Below, piece after piece: positions 40,037-51,007 of a stretch of 64,000 bases of DNA (position 1 is the first letter of the stretch; every line of letters starts with the position of its first letter). Position numbers and translations under genes: made by a program. Source of the DNA: Anderseniella sp. (GTDB lineage: Bacteria > Pseudomonadota > Alphaproteobacteria > Rhizobiales > Aestuariivirgaceae); NCBI GenBank assembly GCA_028289645.1, contig JANQOK010000015.1:1-64000 (forward strand), read 5' to 3'. The notes under the pieces are model-generated. The model ran no database searches and was not told the origin of the DNA. It worked only from the letters and a program-made list of their open reading frames with translations.

Positions 40037-40912
40037 ATGACGATCAAGAAAATCGGGGTTATCGGTGCGGGTCAGATGGGATCGGGCATCGCACATGTAT
40101 GCGCGCTGTCCGGCTATGATGTGGGTCTGTACGATATATCGACGGAAAAGATCGAAGAAGGCCTTGCGACCATAAATGGCAACATGGCCCGGCAGGTCAA
40201 ATCGGAAAAGATTACCGAGGCCGACCGCAAAACCGCGCTTGAACGGATTTCGCCGTACAACAGTTTCGATCAATTTGCCGATGTCGACCTGGTTATCGAA
40301 TCCGCAGTTGAGGATGAAGATGTAAAGCGCAAGATTTTCAATGAGCTTTGCCCGCACCTGAAGCCGGAAGCCCTGATCGGCTCCAATACGTCGTCGATCT
40401 CCATAACCCGGCTGGCTGCCGGAACCGACCGGCCGGAACGGTTCATGGGTATCCATTTCATGAACCCTGTGCCGGTGATGGAACTGGTGGAGCTCATTCG
40501 CGGCATTGCCACCGTCGACGAGATTTTCCAGGAGGTGCGTGAGTTTGTTGGCACCATGGGCAAATCTGTGGCGGTTGCAGAAGACTTCCCCGCATTCATC
40601 GTGAACCGGGTCTTGCTGCCCATGATCAATGAGGCCGTCTACACGCTGTACGAAGGTGTCGGGTCTGTTGAAGCCATCGACAAGGCCATGAAACTGGGTG
40701 CAAATCACCCAATGGGACCGCTGGAACTGGCCGATTTCATCGGACTTGATACCTGCCTGTCCATCATGCAGGTACTGTTTGACGGACTTGCCGACAGCAA
40801 GTACCGGCCGTGCCCGTTACTGGTCAAATATGTCGAGGCTGGATGGCTTGGCCGCAAAACCAATCGTGGATTCTACGACTATCGCGGCGAGACGCCCGTG
40901 CCGACCAGATGA
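40037..40912 (+). CDS. 3-hydroxybutyryl-CoA dehydrogenase
   Basis: [70 protein letters not shown]; next to etfBA. Confidence 0.95.
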   Translation: MTIKKIGVIGAGQMGSGIAHVCALSGYDVGLYDISTEKIEEGLATINGNMARQVKSEKITEADRKTALERISPYNSFDQFADVDLVIESAVEDEDVKRKIFNELCPHLKPEALIGSNTSSISITRLAAGTDRPERFMGIHFMNPVPVMELVELIRGIATVDEIFQEVREFVGTMGKSVAVAEDFPAFIVNRVLLPMINEAVYTLYEGVGSVEAIDKAMKLGANHPMGPLELADFIGLDTCLSIMQVLFDGLADSKYRPCPLLVKYVEAGWLGRKTNRGFYDYRGETPVPTR

Positions 40913-40977
40913 CGAATTGCCCATGAGGCAGTTTTGTGGTCAACTGATGCTGAGGGATTTGGTACGGGGGTACATTT

Positions 40978-41613
40978 ATGTCTGAAGAAGCGACATCCGG
41001 CCGCGGTATTGCCGGTCTTGTGGGGGCATTGGGATGGCTGGCCGTGCTTGGTGGCGGAGGTCTTGTCGGTTACGGCATCTACCTGTTGACGCAGAGTGAT
41101 TTCGGCATCGCCGCCGGCGGACCCTTGCTGGCGGGCGGCGCGGCAACCCTGACACTCGGCCTGCTGTGCGTGATCAGCGCAACCATGGCCAGGGCGATGA
41201 TCACCACGGCCAACAATACCGCAAGGCTGCTGGACAGCAGCGCAACTGCCGGCAGCGCATTGGTGGTTGCTTCAACCGGCGATGGCGATCTGCCGCCGAT
41301 GAAACCGGCAGCACCGGCAGAAGAAGACACTGCGGCGCCGGAGCCTGGCAGCGCCGCCAACGAGAGCACCGGCGCAGACGAAGCTCCGGAGCAGGAACCG
41401 TTTCAGCCCGCCCCCTATGCGCCGCCGCCGCCAATCGTGCCGGACACGACTGACCCGCGCAGCTGGCCACTTGCCATTGACGAATTCAACATCGACGGGC
41501 ACCTGGCAATGACGCTGGAAGACGGCTCCATCGCAGTGGAAACCCCTGTCGGCTGGCGCCGCCTGCCAAACCTGGACACGGCACGGAGCTGGCTCGCGCA
41601 GCAGCCCCGCTGA
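40978..41613 (+). CDS. Hypothetical two-TM membrane protein
   Basis: GIAGLVGALGWLAVLGGGGLVGYGIYLL...GLLCVISATMARAMITTANN then acidic/Pro-rich cytosolic tail. Confidence 0.7.
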   Translation: MSEEATSGRGIAGLVGALGWLAVLGGGGLVGYGIYLLTQSDFGIAAGGPLLAGGAATLTLGLLCVISATMARAMITTANNTARLLDSSATAGSALVVASTGDGDLPPMKPAAPAEEDTAAPEPGSAANESTGADEAPEQEPFQPAPYAPPPPIVPDTTDPRSWPLAIDEFNIDGHLAMTLEDGSIAVETPVGWRRLPNLDTARSWLAQQPR

Positions 41614-41643
41614 AGCGGCCTTCTGGCAACGCTGCCGAAGCGC

Positions 41644-42324
41644 TCAGGACTGCGGGTTTTCCGCTATTGCCGCTTCTATCAGCCGCTTGGCTTCTTTGCC
41701 CGCCCAGTCAGCCGGGCCAAGCAGGCGGCCGATCTCACGGCCCTGACGGTCGACCAGCACTGTCAGGGGCAAGCCATAGGCACCCAGTTTTTTCATGGCC
41801 TTGGTGGTCTTGTCGACATAAAGAGCAAGATTGTCGGCCTTGATCTCTTTCAGGAATGCAGCCGAGGCATCGGCGCCTTTAAGATCGACGCTGAGCGCCA
41901 CAACTTCAAACTGCTCGCCGCCGTACAGTTCCTGCAACTTGGCCAGATGCGGCATTTCTGCGCGGCAAGGACCACACCAGGTCGCCCACAGGTTGACCAG
42001 TGCAACCCGGCCTTTCCAGTTGCTCATGTCGATTGTCTCACCGGCGGCATTCTTGAAATCGCCGGTCACAACCTCCGGCCGGTCCTGTTTGAACACAAAA
42101 GCGGCCATCGCGCCGGAAGACAGCGATTTGTCCAGTTTCGCAACCGTGCCGTCCGAAACGGCAGGCGCAGTCACCGCAGCCACGCTCTGGGCAACCTCTT
42201 CATTGCCATTGCTGCCCAACATCGCGTAAACCCCGACCACGGCAACGCCAAGACCGGCAGCAACGATGCCAAGCATCTTGTTGCGGGATGATGATGGTTG
42301 CGGCTTCTGGCTGTCACTGGTCAT
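41644..42324 (-). CDS. TlpA-family thiol:disulfide reductase
   Basis: Thioredoxin-like VALVNLWATWCGPCRAEMPHLAKLQELYGG; N-terminal TM anchor; LTVLVDRQGREIGRLLGPADW. Confidence 0.93.
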   Translation of the reverse strand: MTSDSQKPQPSSSRNKMLGIVAAGLGVAVVGVYAMLGSNGNEEVAQSVAAVTAPAVSDGTVAKLDKSLSSGAMAAFVFKQDRPEVVTGDFKNAAGETIDMSNWKGRVALVNLWATWCGPCRAEMPHLAKLQELYGGEQFEVVALSVDLKGADASAAFLKEIKADNLALYVDKTTKAMKKLGAYGLPLTVLVDRQGREIGRLLGPADWAGKEAKRLIEAAIAENPQS

Positions 42325-42376
42325 GGTATTTCCGGGCTCTGGGTTCTTGAACATGCAAACTGATGGCAGGTCATAG

Positions 42377-43756
42377 ATGACAAATAAGATGTGGGGCGGC
42401 AGGTTCAACACCGGTCCCGATGAGATAATGGAAAAGATCAATGCCTCGATCAGCTTTGATCAGCGTCTTTTTGCACAGGATATCGCAGGATCGATAGCCC
42501 ATGCCACCATGTTGGGGGAATGCGGCATCATTGCCAAATCAGATGTCCGTGACATCGTGCGCGGCCTCAAGGCCATCGGCGACGATATCGATGTCGGCCG
42601 GTTCACGTTTTCCGCTGCCCTGGAAGACATTCACATGAACATTGAAGCCGCGCTGAAAGACCGTATCGGCGACGCCGCCGGCAGGCTGCACACAGCGCGC
42701 TCGCGCAATGATCAGGTTGCGACGGATTTCAAACTTTATGTGCGTGATTGCCTGGACATGTTTGATCGGCAACTATCCGGCCTGCAGCGCGAGCTGGCCA
42801 CCAAGGCTTTGGCACATGCAGACGCGGTGATGCCGGGTTTCACCCACCTGCAGACGGCGCAGCCGGTCACCTTCGGTCATCACCTTCTGGCCTACGTGGA
42901 AATGATTGCCCGTGACCGCTCACGGTTTGCCGACGCCCGCAAGCGGCTCAACGAATGCCCGCTCGGAACAGCCGCGCTTGCTGGCACATCGTTTGCCATT
43001 GACCGCACCATGACCGCCAATGCGCTCGGGTTCGACCGCCCGACACGCAACTCGCTGGACAGTGTGGCAGACCGGGATTTCGTGCTGGAAACACTTGCTG
43101 CGGCGTCGATCTGCGCCATGCACCTGTCGCGGTTTGCCGAAGAGCTGGTAATCTGGTCAACGCCGCAATTCGGATTTATCCGCCTGTCCGACCGGTTCAC
43201 CACCGGCTCGTCAATCATGCCGCAAAAGAAAAACCCGGATGCCGCCGAGCTGATACGCGCCAAACCGGGCCGCATTCTGGGGGCGTTCACCGGTCTTCTG
43301 CTGGTCATGAAGGGATTGCCGCTTGCCTATTCCAAAGACATGCAGGAGGACAAGGAACCGGCGTTTGACGCCATTGACGCCATGTCGCTGGCAATTTCGG
43401 CGATGACCGGGATGGCAGCCGACATGGAACCGGTCACCGACAGGATGGCCGCCGCTGCCGGCGCCGGATACTCAACTGCGACCGATCTGGCCGACTGGCT
43501 GGTGCGGGTTCTTGCCATGCCATTCCGCGACGCCCACCATGTCACCGGTTCGCTGGTGGCCATGGCGGAGAACCAGGGCGTGGAACTGGACGCGCTCAGT
43601 CTGGACGACATGCAAGGCGTTGAGCCGCGCATAACCTCAGACGTATTCAAGGTTCTGACGCCAGGCGCATCCGCCGCCTCACGCCGGAGTTTCGGCGGCA
43701 CCGCCCCTGTCAACGTGAAACGCGAGGCCAGGCGCTGGTTGAAGAACCTGGCCTGA
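42377..43756 (+). CDS. argH: Argininosuccinate lyase
   Basis: [61 protein letters not shown]. Confidence 0.97.
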   Translation: MTNKMWGGRFNTGPDEIMEKINASISFDQRLFAQDIAGSIAHATMLGECGIIAKSDVRDIVRGLKAIGDDIDVGRFTFSAALEDIHMNIEAALKDRIGDAAGRLHTARSRNDQVATDFKLYVRDCLDMFDRQLSGLQRELATKALAHADAVMPGFTHLQTAQPVTFGHHLLAYVEMIARDRSRFADARKRLNECPLGTAALAGTSFAIDRTMTANALGFDRPTRNSLDSVADRDFVLETLAAASICAMHLSRFAEELVIWSTPQFGFIRLSDRFTTGSSIMPQKKNPDAAELIRAKPGRILGAFTGLLLVMKGLPLAYSKDMQEDKEPAFDAIDAMSLAISAMTGMAADMEPVTDRMAAAAGAGYSTATDLADWLVRVLAMPFRDAHHVTGSLVAMAENQGVELDALSLDDMQGVEPRITSDVFKVLTPGASAASRRSFGGTAPVNVKREARRWLKNLA

Positions 43757-43779
43757 TCACGAGGCCGTATCGTCACCGG

Positions 43780-44697
43780 TCAAGCGGCAGGACCATTGCC
43801 CAGTTCAAGCAGGACGATCTCGGGCGGTGAGCCAAGTCTTACCGGCGCAATCGAGCAACCAAGCCCGCCCGAGACGATCAGGTGCCGACCGTTCTCCACC
43901 ACATGCCCGTAGGCATACCGGTTCTTGTACCGGGACGGCACCACCGGCGAATATCCGAAAAGCCGGATCTGTCCACCATGGGTGTGACCGGACAAGGTCA
44001 GCGAGACACGGTGCGGAATGCGGGGAAAGATATCCGGCTCATGCGCCATCAGCAACACTGGTGCTGTGTCGGTTATCTTGGCGAGAGTGCCATCGAGATC
44101 ATCCATTCCCTGCCAGTTGCGCCGGCCATATCTCCTGTGCGGCCGCAAGGCCAGCTGATCGCCCAGGCCGGCGACCCAGAATGCCCTGTCATCCTTGATC
44201 AGCCTGACGGCATCGTTTTCCAGAACCGGTATTCCTTCTCTTTGCAGGGCCAACTGGCCAAACGTGGGTCCGTGCCCGGCCTGTTGGGCGGTTTTGTCCT
44301 CCCACCAGTCGTGATTGCCGAGGATCGAGTAAACGCCTAATGAGGCTTCAAGCTTTCCCAGCGCCGGGCCCCAGTCCGCGGAGTGCACATGATCGGTCAC
44401 CAGGGTCATGCCGGAACTGTAGTCGCCCAGCAGCAGGGTCACGTCCGGCTTGAGATCATTGGTCTGCGCCACGATCTCCTCAATGCGTTCAAGCGTCATC
44501 CAGGGTTTGCAGGCGTGAATATCGGCAATCACCGCAACCCGCAGGTTCAGGCCGGTGCTCCAGTTCGGCGGCGCTATCCTGTAGGTGGTCAGCCGCAGCC
44601 GGTACAGTGGTTCTATGGCAAACGCATAGGTGCTCAAAGCTGCCGATGCGATGAAGCCGCCGCCCATGAAGCTGAGGAATTGCCGCCGTGAAATCAT
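43780..44697 (-). CDS. Metallophosphoesterase (exported/anchored)
   Basis: VAVIADIHACKPWM, LLGDYSSG, ILGNHDWW, LMAHEPDIFPRI, LTLSGHTHGGQIRLFG. Confidence 0.94.
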   Translation of the reverse strand: MISRRQFLSFMGGGFIASAALSTYAFAIEPLYRLRLTTYRIAPPNWSTGLNLRVAVIADIHACKPWMTLERIEEIVAQTNDLKPDVTLLLGDYSSGMTLVTDHVHSADWGPALGKLEASLGVYSILGNHDWWEDKTAQQAGHGPTFGQLALQREGIPVLENDAVRLIKDDRAFWVAGLGDQLALRPHRRYGRRNWQGMDDLDGTLAKITDTAPVLLMAHEPDIFPRIPHRVSLTLSGHTHGGQIRLFGYSPVVPSRYKNRYAYGHVVENGRHLIVSGGLGCSIAPVRLGSPPEIVLLELGNGPAA

Positions 44698-44877
44698 TTT
44701 GAAAATCCAAACAACCTCAATTGCCCGTTATCACCAAGATATCATCAATGGCGGGTTTTCAAACCTGCTCACTACGATGGATGTTTGGCCGCACTGCGCA
44801 TGAATTGCATAGCGGAGCGTTAATGACTAAGTGATTGGGGCCGAGCAACGAGTTTTTGGCCGGGAGAGAGGTAACGC

Positions 44878-45504
44878 ATGCGCTGGCTGGTAATCTATCT
44901 GCTGCTGATCGCCATAATCTGGCTGTTCGTCACCAACAGAATGTGGCGGCGGGGGTTGCTGGCGTTCGCTACCATCGTGTTCGGTGTGTTCATGCTGATC
45001 TTCACGCTGACCCAGCGCGAAATCGAAGCCGACATAAAGACCGCCGACCGGTTTTCCGAGGTTCGCCGCCAGGAGACCGTGACATTCACGGCGGTGAAGA
45101 AAACCGACATTGCCATTGGCCAAACAAGCCTGACCAATCCGAACCGGACGGTCTTTGACAGCGCCGGCAGGGAACGCGTTGAACCTGATCTGTTCAGATG
45201 GCAATTGCAGACAATGCTGACCAACCGCTCCACCGAATTCACCGTCGCCAGCGTCACGTTGCGGGTAACTCTGTTTTCCTGCCCAGTGTTTTATGATGTG
45301 GAACAGGCGGATGTTGATCCTGGCAAGCTCAACGCCAACTGCACCGTCATCGGCACGCGCACCGTCGGCTTTGACCCATTGGACCTGAAGCCCTCCGGCA
45401 GCTATCAGGGCGACCAGATTGTCACCTTCCCCAATCAGCCGGAACCGCGAAACCCGCGGTACTGGATTGAAGTGCAGACAGTCACCGCCAAACGGGGCGA
45501 ATAA
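44878..45504 (+). CDS. Hypothetical membrane-anchored protein
   Basis: MRWLVIYLLLIAIIWLFVTNRMWRRGLLAFATIVFGVFMLIFTL then periplasmic-like beta domain. Confidence 0.7.
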   Translation: MRWLVIYLLLIAIIWLFVTNRMWRRGLLAFATIVFGVFMLIFTLTQREIEADIKTADRFSEVRRQETVTFTAVKKTDIAIGQTSLTNPNRTVFDSAGRERVEPDLFRWQLQTMLTNRSTEFTVASVTLRVTLFSCPVFYDVEQADVDPGKLNANCTVIGTRTVGFDPLDLKPSGSYQGDQIVTFPNQPEPRNPRYWIEVQTVTAKRGE

Positions 45505-45619
45505 CAGCCAAGGAAATAGTTGCCTGCTTTGGCGTGCGGTGCAGATTGCCACTTTGCCTGCGGCCCCGGTTTAGGGTACAACATGTCAACTGATAGAAGT
45601 GTTGTTTGGAATCGCACCT

Positions 45620-45769
45620 ATGGACCTGCGCAAACTTGTTGTTCTCGCCCTGCTGGCGTTGTCGCTGTCGGCTTGCGGTGTGCGTGGTCCCCTGGAACCG
45701 CCACCCGGCGCTGCGGCACCGGACCCCGATGACCCCGCTGCCATTGATCCGCTCATAAAACCGTACTGA
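45620..45769 (+). CDS. Small lipoprotein, LptM/YifL-like (49 aa)
   Basis: MDLRKLVVLALLALSLSACGVRGPLEPPPGAAAP: lipobox LSAC followed by GxRGPLExPP; upstream of lysA. Confidence 0.8.
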   Translation: MDLRKLVVLALLALSLSACGVRGPLEPPPGAAAPDPDDPAAIDPLIKPY

Positions 45770-45895
45770 GAGGCGACCCCGTCATTGCGTGGTCGTACGG
45801 CCACGGCAACCAGGATACGCATGCCCGCCAACACGCGTTCGGATGAACGCCCAATTGCCCGACACTCTTGATCCAGCAGTTACACTGATTGTCCC

Positions 45896-47164
45896 ATGCA
45901 TCATTTTACCTACAGAAACGGCAGCCTGCACGCCGAGGATATTGATCTTGCCGAGCTGGCCGAAGACGTGGAAACGCCGTTCTACTGCTATTCTACAGCA
46001 ACGCTTACCCGGCATTTTGAGGTTCTGAAAGCCGCTTTTCACGATCTCGACCTGACCATCTGCTACGCCATGAAGGCCAACTCCAACCAGGCGGTTATCA
46101 AGACGCTCGCCGACCTGGGCGCCGGCATGGACGTGGTGTCAGAAGGCGAACTGCGTCGCGCCCGTGCCGCCGGTGTGCCGGCTCGCAAGATTGTATTTTC
46201 CGGCGTCGGCAAAACCGCTGCGGAAATGTCATATGCCCTGCGCGAAGGTATTGCCTGCTTCAACGTCGAAAGCGAACCTGAACTGGAGCTTTTGTCAGAA
46301 ATTGCCCGTCGCCTTGGTGAGACGGCCACCATATCCATCCGGGTCAACCCGGATGTTGACGCCAAGACCCACGCCAAGATCACCACGGGCAAGTCGGAAA
46401 ACAAGTTCGGCATATCGATGAGCCGGGCACGGGAAATCTACGCCCGCGCCGCATCGCTTCCGGGCCTGCGGATCAGTGGTATCGATGTCCACATCGGCTC
46501 CCAGATCACCACCCTTGAGCCCTACCAGCAGGCATATACGCTGCTCAGCGAGTTGGTGCAGAACCTGCGTGAAGACGGTCACAGCATCACCCACATTGAT
46601 TTTGGCGGCGGCCTGGGTGTTCCTTATCGCGGCACCAATGACGTCCCGCCACACCCGGATGAGTACGCCGCGGTGGTGCGTGAAACACTTGGCCATCTGG
46701 ATTGCAAATTTGTCATGGAACCGGGCCGCATGATCGCCGGCAATGCCGGGATCCTTGTCACACGCGTGATTCACGTCAAGCACGAAGAAGGCAAGACGTT
46801 CATCATCGTCGACGCGGCCATGAACGACTTGATCCGGCCGACACTGTATGACGCCTGGCACGACATTCTCACCGTATCTGAGCCTGATGGTGCCGTTGAA
46901 ACGTCACTCGCCGACGTGGTGGGACCGGTATGTGAATCCGGCGACTACCTGGCCCAGAACCGCAAGATGCCGCCGGTAAAGGCAGGTGATCTCATTGCCG
47001 TCATGACCGCCGGCGCCTACGGTGCAGTGCAGGCCGGCACCTATAATTCGAGATTGCTGGTGCCGGAAGTGCTGGTCAATGGTGACCGGTTTGCCATTGT
47101 ACGGCCCCGGCAGACCTACGACGCCCTGATCGGCATGGACAGGCTTGCCGGATGGCAGCAATGA
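45896..47164 (+). CDS. lysA: Diaminopimelate decarboxylase
   Basis: TPFYCYSTATLTRHF, CYAMKANSNQAVIKTLADLGAGMDVVSEGEL, HIDFGGGLGVPY, EPGRMIAGNAGILVT. Confidence 0.97.
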   Translation: MHHFTYRNGSLHAEDIDLAELAEDVETPFYCYSTATLTRHFEVLKAAFHDLDLTICYAMKANSNQAVIKTLADLGAGMDVVSEGELRRARAAGVPARKIVFSGVGKTAAEMSYALREGIACFNVESEPELELLSEIARRLGETATISIRVNPDVDAKTHAKITTGKSENKFGISMSRAREIYARAASLPGLRISGIDVHIGSQITTLEPYQQAYTLLSELVQNLREDGHSITHIDFGGGLGVPYRGTNDVPPHPDEYAAVVRETLGHLDCKFVMEPGRMIAGNAGILVTRVIHVKHEEGKTFIIVDAAMNDLIRPTLYDAWHDILTVSEPDGAVETSLADVVGPVCESGDYLAQNRKMPPVKAGDLIAVMTAGAYGAVQAGTYNSRLLVPEVLVNGDRFAIVRPRQTYDALIGMDRLAGWQQ

Positions 47165-47266
47165 CCTGCGCCTGAAAACCGTCGTGATCACTTTTGCGTT
47201 TATGAGGTAATCATAGGGCCATTATGGCCCCTTGCTTTCGCCTTGTTATGCTAGAATGATTAGGCA

Positions 47267-49867
47267 ATGAAATTCGATCCGGCTCAGATAATCGCCCGCA
47301 AAGTCACCCTCGCCAAGATTTCGATCTATTGGGAGCGACTGCTTGAACGGCTTTTCCCTGCCATGATGATTGCCGGGTTTGTGTTGCTGTGCATGCTGTC
47401 CGGCGTGTTAAACCTGCTGCCGGTCTGGTTGAAGATGACCGTGTTTGGCGCCGCCGGGGCCGGTTTTTTGTATTCCTTGAAAAATCTTGCCAGCCTGTCC
47501 TGGCCGTCAGAGGAAGCCGCCCTTGCACGCATCGAACGCAAGTCCGGCAAAATGCATCGCCCGGCAACGGGCTGGACCGACACCCTGGCGGATGAGCCTT
47601 CTGCCAGCCCGGAGCAGAAAGCGCTGTGGCAGGCCCACCGTCGGCGCATGGCGAAGCAGTTGCACGACCTGAAAGCCGGAGCGCCGCGTTCACCTTTGCC
47701 GCGGGTCGACCAGAACGCCCTGCGCAACGCGCTGGCGGTCGCGCTGATTGCGGCCGGCGTGCTGAGCGCTGGCACATGGCGTGAAAGAATTGCCGAAGCC
47801 GTTGCGGTGACCGCACCGGTTCCCGTCAATGCAATCGCCATGGACGCTTGGCTGAACCCACCGTCCTACACGGCCAAACCGCCTGTTCTGCTGACGCGCC
47901 GTGCCCAGGTCGCGGCAGATAGCAATGAGGTCTCCGTCATCTCCGTCCCACAGGGTTCGGAGCTTGTGGTGCGGCTGAACGGTGCTGACGACCTCAAGGT
48001 CACGCTGTCCGATCCCGCATCTACCGCCGATACGCCGCAGGTGTTTGAAACGCTTGCCGCTGAAGTGCCCGCAACCGATGCCGAAGCCGGCACAGTGGCA
48101 ATAGCCGCGGAAACCCAGGAACTGCGCACAAAAGTGCAGAAGTCGGCTGTTGTCTCGGTCACAGGCGCCGGCCGCGAGCTTGGCATATGGACCGTGAACG
48201 TCATCGCGGATCTGCCGCCCGTTGTCACCGTGCCCGAACCGATACAGATCACACCGTCCGGAGCGTTCTCGCTGCCGTGGAAAGTCGCCGACGACTATGG
48301 CGTGACGTCGCTGTCCGGCAGGGCCACCCTGCGCCGCGACGGCCTCGACCTGGACAGGATCGATGTCGACAGTCCGTTCCTGGCTGAGGCGCCGGAGTTT
48401 GCCATTTCGATGCGCAAGGTCAATCCGCGGCAAGCGGAAGGCAAGAGTTTTCAGGACCTGACCGCCCATCCCTGGGCCGGGCTGCCGGTTGAAATCGTCA
48501 TCGAAGGCACGGACCAGGCAGGACAGTCCGGGCGTAGTGATATTGTGAAGCTGGCTCTGCCCGAACGCGAGTTTACCAAACCGCTTGCACAGGCCCTGAT
48601 CGAGCAGCGCAAGAACATCTTTTTCCAGCCGGACAATCATCGCGACGTGGTTCGCGCACTGTCCGCGATCCTGGTCTGGCCGCAAGGCGTGGTCGAAAAG
48701 TCCGGTGTTTATCTTGGCATCAGGCATGCCGCGGCCAAGCTGTACCGCGCCAGCACCCATGAAGAGTCGCAGCAGGTTGCGGATACGCTCTGGGAAATTG
48801 CACTGACCATCGAAAGCGGCAACCTGCATGATTCGCTGAAGAAGCTGCAGGCCATCAAGAAAGAGCTTGAAAAGGCGCTCGCGGAAGGCGCATCGGAAGA
48901 AAAGATCGCCGACCTGATGAAGCAGTTGCGGCAGGCCATGAATGAATACCTGCAGGCCATGCAGCAGCAGATGCAGGAAAACCAGCGCAACAATCCGCAG
49001 GCCCAGAACCAGCAGCAGCAGAACCGCGCCCAGCAGGAAATCCGCTCGCAGGACCTGCAGCGCATGATGGACATGATCGAAAATCTGGCCAGGTCGGGTG
49101 CACGCGACGCCGCCCAGCAGATGCTGTCCGAACTGGAGAACATCCTGCAGAACCTGCAGCCCGGCCGGCGCCAGGCCAATCCGCAGCGCACCTCGCCCAT
49201 GGCCAGGATGCTCGACCAGCTGTCGGACATGATGCGCCGCCAGCAGCAACTGATGGACCAGACCTTCCAGATGCCACGCAACGGCCAGCAGCGCTCGGGC
49301 GATCAGAACCAGGCGCAGCAGCAGGGCGAGGACGGCCAGGAACCGGGCGGCCGCGGCCAGTCGGAACAACAGATACCGGGCAATGGCCAGTTGTCACAGC
49401 AGCAAGGCGATCTGGGCAAAATGCTGGAACGCCTCATGCAGCAGATGCAGCAACAGGGCCTGCAGTCGCCAGATGGCCTGGGACGGGCCCAGCAGGAGAT
49501 GGGCGAAGCCGCCGGCGAACTGGGCCAGGGCCAGCGCGATGAGGCATTGGGCAGCCAGGGCGAGGCCATGCGCGGACTTCGCGAAGGCGCCCGCAACATG
49601 GCCCAGCAACTCATGCAGCAGGGCACCGGCAATGAAGGCAATGTCGGCCGCCACGGAGAAGGCCGCGGCGAGCAACGTGACCCGCTGGGCCGGCCGTTGC
49701 CGTCCCAGGGCGAAGAATATGGCCAGCGTAACAACATGGTTCCACAGGAAGCCGAAGTGGAACGCGCCAGACGGATTCTCGATGCGCTGCGCTCGCGCGC
49801 CAATGAAGCCGGCCGGCCGAAACTCGAACTGGATTATATCGACCGCCTGCTCAAGGGTTTGTACTAG
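47267..49867 (+). CDS. TIGR02302 family (DUF4175) membrane protein
   Basis: Two N-terminal TM segments; KPLAQALIEQRKNIFFQPDNHRDVVRALSAILVWP; long Gln-rich coiled C-terminal region; 866 aa. Confidence 0.85.
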   Translation: MKFDPAQIIARKVTLAKISIYWERLLERLFPAMMIAGFVLLCMLSGVLNLLPVWLKMTVFGAAGAGFLYSLKNLASLSWPSEEAALARIERKSGKMHRPATGWTDTLADEPSASPEQKALWQAHRRRMAKQLHDLKAGAPRSPLPRVDQNALRNALAVALIAAGVLSAGTWRERIAEAVAVTAPVPVNAIAMDAWLNPPSYTAKPPVLLTRRAQVAADSNEVSVISVPQGSELVVRLNGADDLKVTLSDPASTADTPQVFETLAAEVPATDAEAGTVAIAAETQELRTKVQKSAVVSVTGAGRELGIWTVNVIADLPPVVTVPEPIQITPSGAFSLPWKVADDYGVTSLSGRATLRRDGLDLDRIDVDSPFLAEAPEFAISMRKVNPRQAEGKSFQDLTAHPWAGLPVEIVIEGTDQAGQSGRSDIVKLALPEREFTKPLAQALIEQRKNIFFQPDNHRDVVRALSAILVWPQGVVEKSGVYLGIRHAAAKLYRASTHEESQQVADTLWEIALTIESGNLHDSLKKLQAIKKELEKALAEGASEEKIADLMKQLRQAMNEYLQAMQQQMQENQRNNPQAQNQQQQNRAQQEIRSQDLQRMMDMIENLARSGARDAAQQMLSELENILQNLQPGRRQANPQRTSPMARMLDQLSDMMRRQQQLMDQTFQMPRNGQQRSGDQNQAQQQGEDGQEPGGRGQSEQQIPGNGQLSQQQGDLGKMLERLMQQMQQQGLQSPDGLGRAQQEMGEAAGELGQGQRDEALGSQGEAMRGLREGARNMAQQLMQQGTGNEGNVGRHGEGRGEQRDPLGRPLPSQGEEYGQRNNMVPQEAEVERARRILDALRSRANEAGRPKLELDYIDRLLKGLY

Positions 49868-50198
49868 GATCCGGAGCGCAAGCCGCACAGGCGCCGGACA
49901 CAAAAAACCAACAAAAACAATAGGTTATGTAACCCTACCCAACACCGGCGCCGCGAGGTGTTGCCTTCCTGCATTGCCCATCTGATGCAATCTGACGGCT
50001 GATTTTGAACACTCTGTTAGCAATGTGATAAATTGCACATCTGCGAAACGTAAGCCTTTCTATGGTCACTACCAACAGAAACGCAAACCGCTCACACCCC
50101 TCAAGCAACAGCGTTTCTTCACCCTCTCACCGGTTTTCCCTGGCCGGTCAGAAAAGACGGCCCGGCAGGTTGCCCCTCTCCTGCTGGTCCCAAAACGG

Positions 50199-50236
50199 AA
50201 AAGGCAGCTTATCCTCCACGGAAAGCTGCCTTTTTC
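50199..50236. terminator. Bidirectional terminator downstream of hpt
   Basis: AAAAGGCAGCTT-ATCCTCCACGGA-AAGCTGCCTTTTT. Confidence 0.85.
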
Positions 50237-50277
50237 AGTTTTGCCGGCGGTTTCGTGCGCCGTTTCAGGGCAAGTGC

Positions 50278-50829
50278 CTACTTGGGATTGGTCACATAGC
50301 CGACAAACGGCAATTCCCGGAAGGCGTGGGCCATGTCCATGCCATACCCGACAACAAACTTGTCCGGACATTCAAAGCCGGTGAAATCGGCATCCAGTTC
50401 CGCGGCCCGGTGGCCGGGCTTGTCAAGCAGCACCGCGGTCAGCACCTGCTTGGCGCCACGCGCCGCCAGCAGATCCTTGGCAAAGGCCAGCGTCCGGCCG
50501 GATTCAAGTATGTCGTCGATCAACAGCACATCGCGGTCCGTCACATCGGTCTGGATGTCGCGCAACACCTCCACCTGGCCCGACGACGAGGTCTGCGCAC
50601 GGTAACTGGCCAGCATCATGAAATCAACCTCAGGCGACAGCCCGGCTCCATGCATGGCGCGCAGCAGGTCGGCGGCGAATATGAAACTGCCTTTCAGGAC
50701 CGGAACAACCAGCAGCCGTTCCGGGTCACGTCCGGCAACAGCAGCGGCAATTTCCGCCACCCGGGCCACAATCTCGGCCTCGCTGAACAGGATCTCGATA
50801 GTATGCCCGTCAATCTCAATACCACTCAT
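50278..50829 (-). CDS. hpt: Hypoxanthine phosphoribosyltransferase
   Basis: VVPVLKGSFIFAADLLRAM, DVLLIDDILESGRTLAFAKDLL (PRPP motif), VGYGMDMAHAFRELPFVGYV. Confidence 0.94.
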   Translation of the reverse strand: MSGIEIDGHTIEILFSEAEIVARVAEIAAAVAGRDPERLLVVPVLKGSFIFAADLLRAMHGAGLSPEVDFMMLASYRAQTSSSGQVEVLRDIQTDVTDRDVLLIDDILESGRTLAFAKDLLAARGAKQVLTAVLLDKPGHRAAELDADFTGFECPDKFVVGYGMDMAHAFRELPFVGYVTNPK

Positions 50830-50893
50830 CGCCGTTCATCCCGCAAACAGAAACTGTCTCATCTGGTCACAGACAAGATCGTCTCAGTTGAAT

Positions 50894-50995
50894 TGGAGCG
50901 ACATGGGTTCAATTGAACCCATAAGGTTGCTCCAGCACTTCAGAAGCGATCAGTTTTATGGTTTTTGATTGCCTAAATCAAAAACCATCCTGATC
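50894..50995. repeat. ~102-bp two-hairpin repeat, copy B
   Basis: TGGAGC..ATGGGTTC-AATT-GAACCCAT..GCTCCA then GATCAG..ATGGTTTTTGATT-GCCTA-AATCAAAAACCAT..CTGATC. Confidence 0.85.
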
Positions 50996-51007
50996 TTGAG
51001 CAGCAGT

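Noticed and set aside
47690-49369. 559-aa minus-strand ORF antisense to the TIGR02302 gene
   Set aside because: Lies opposite the Gln-rich coding strand; Leu/His-rich translation is the expected mirror of the sense repeats.
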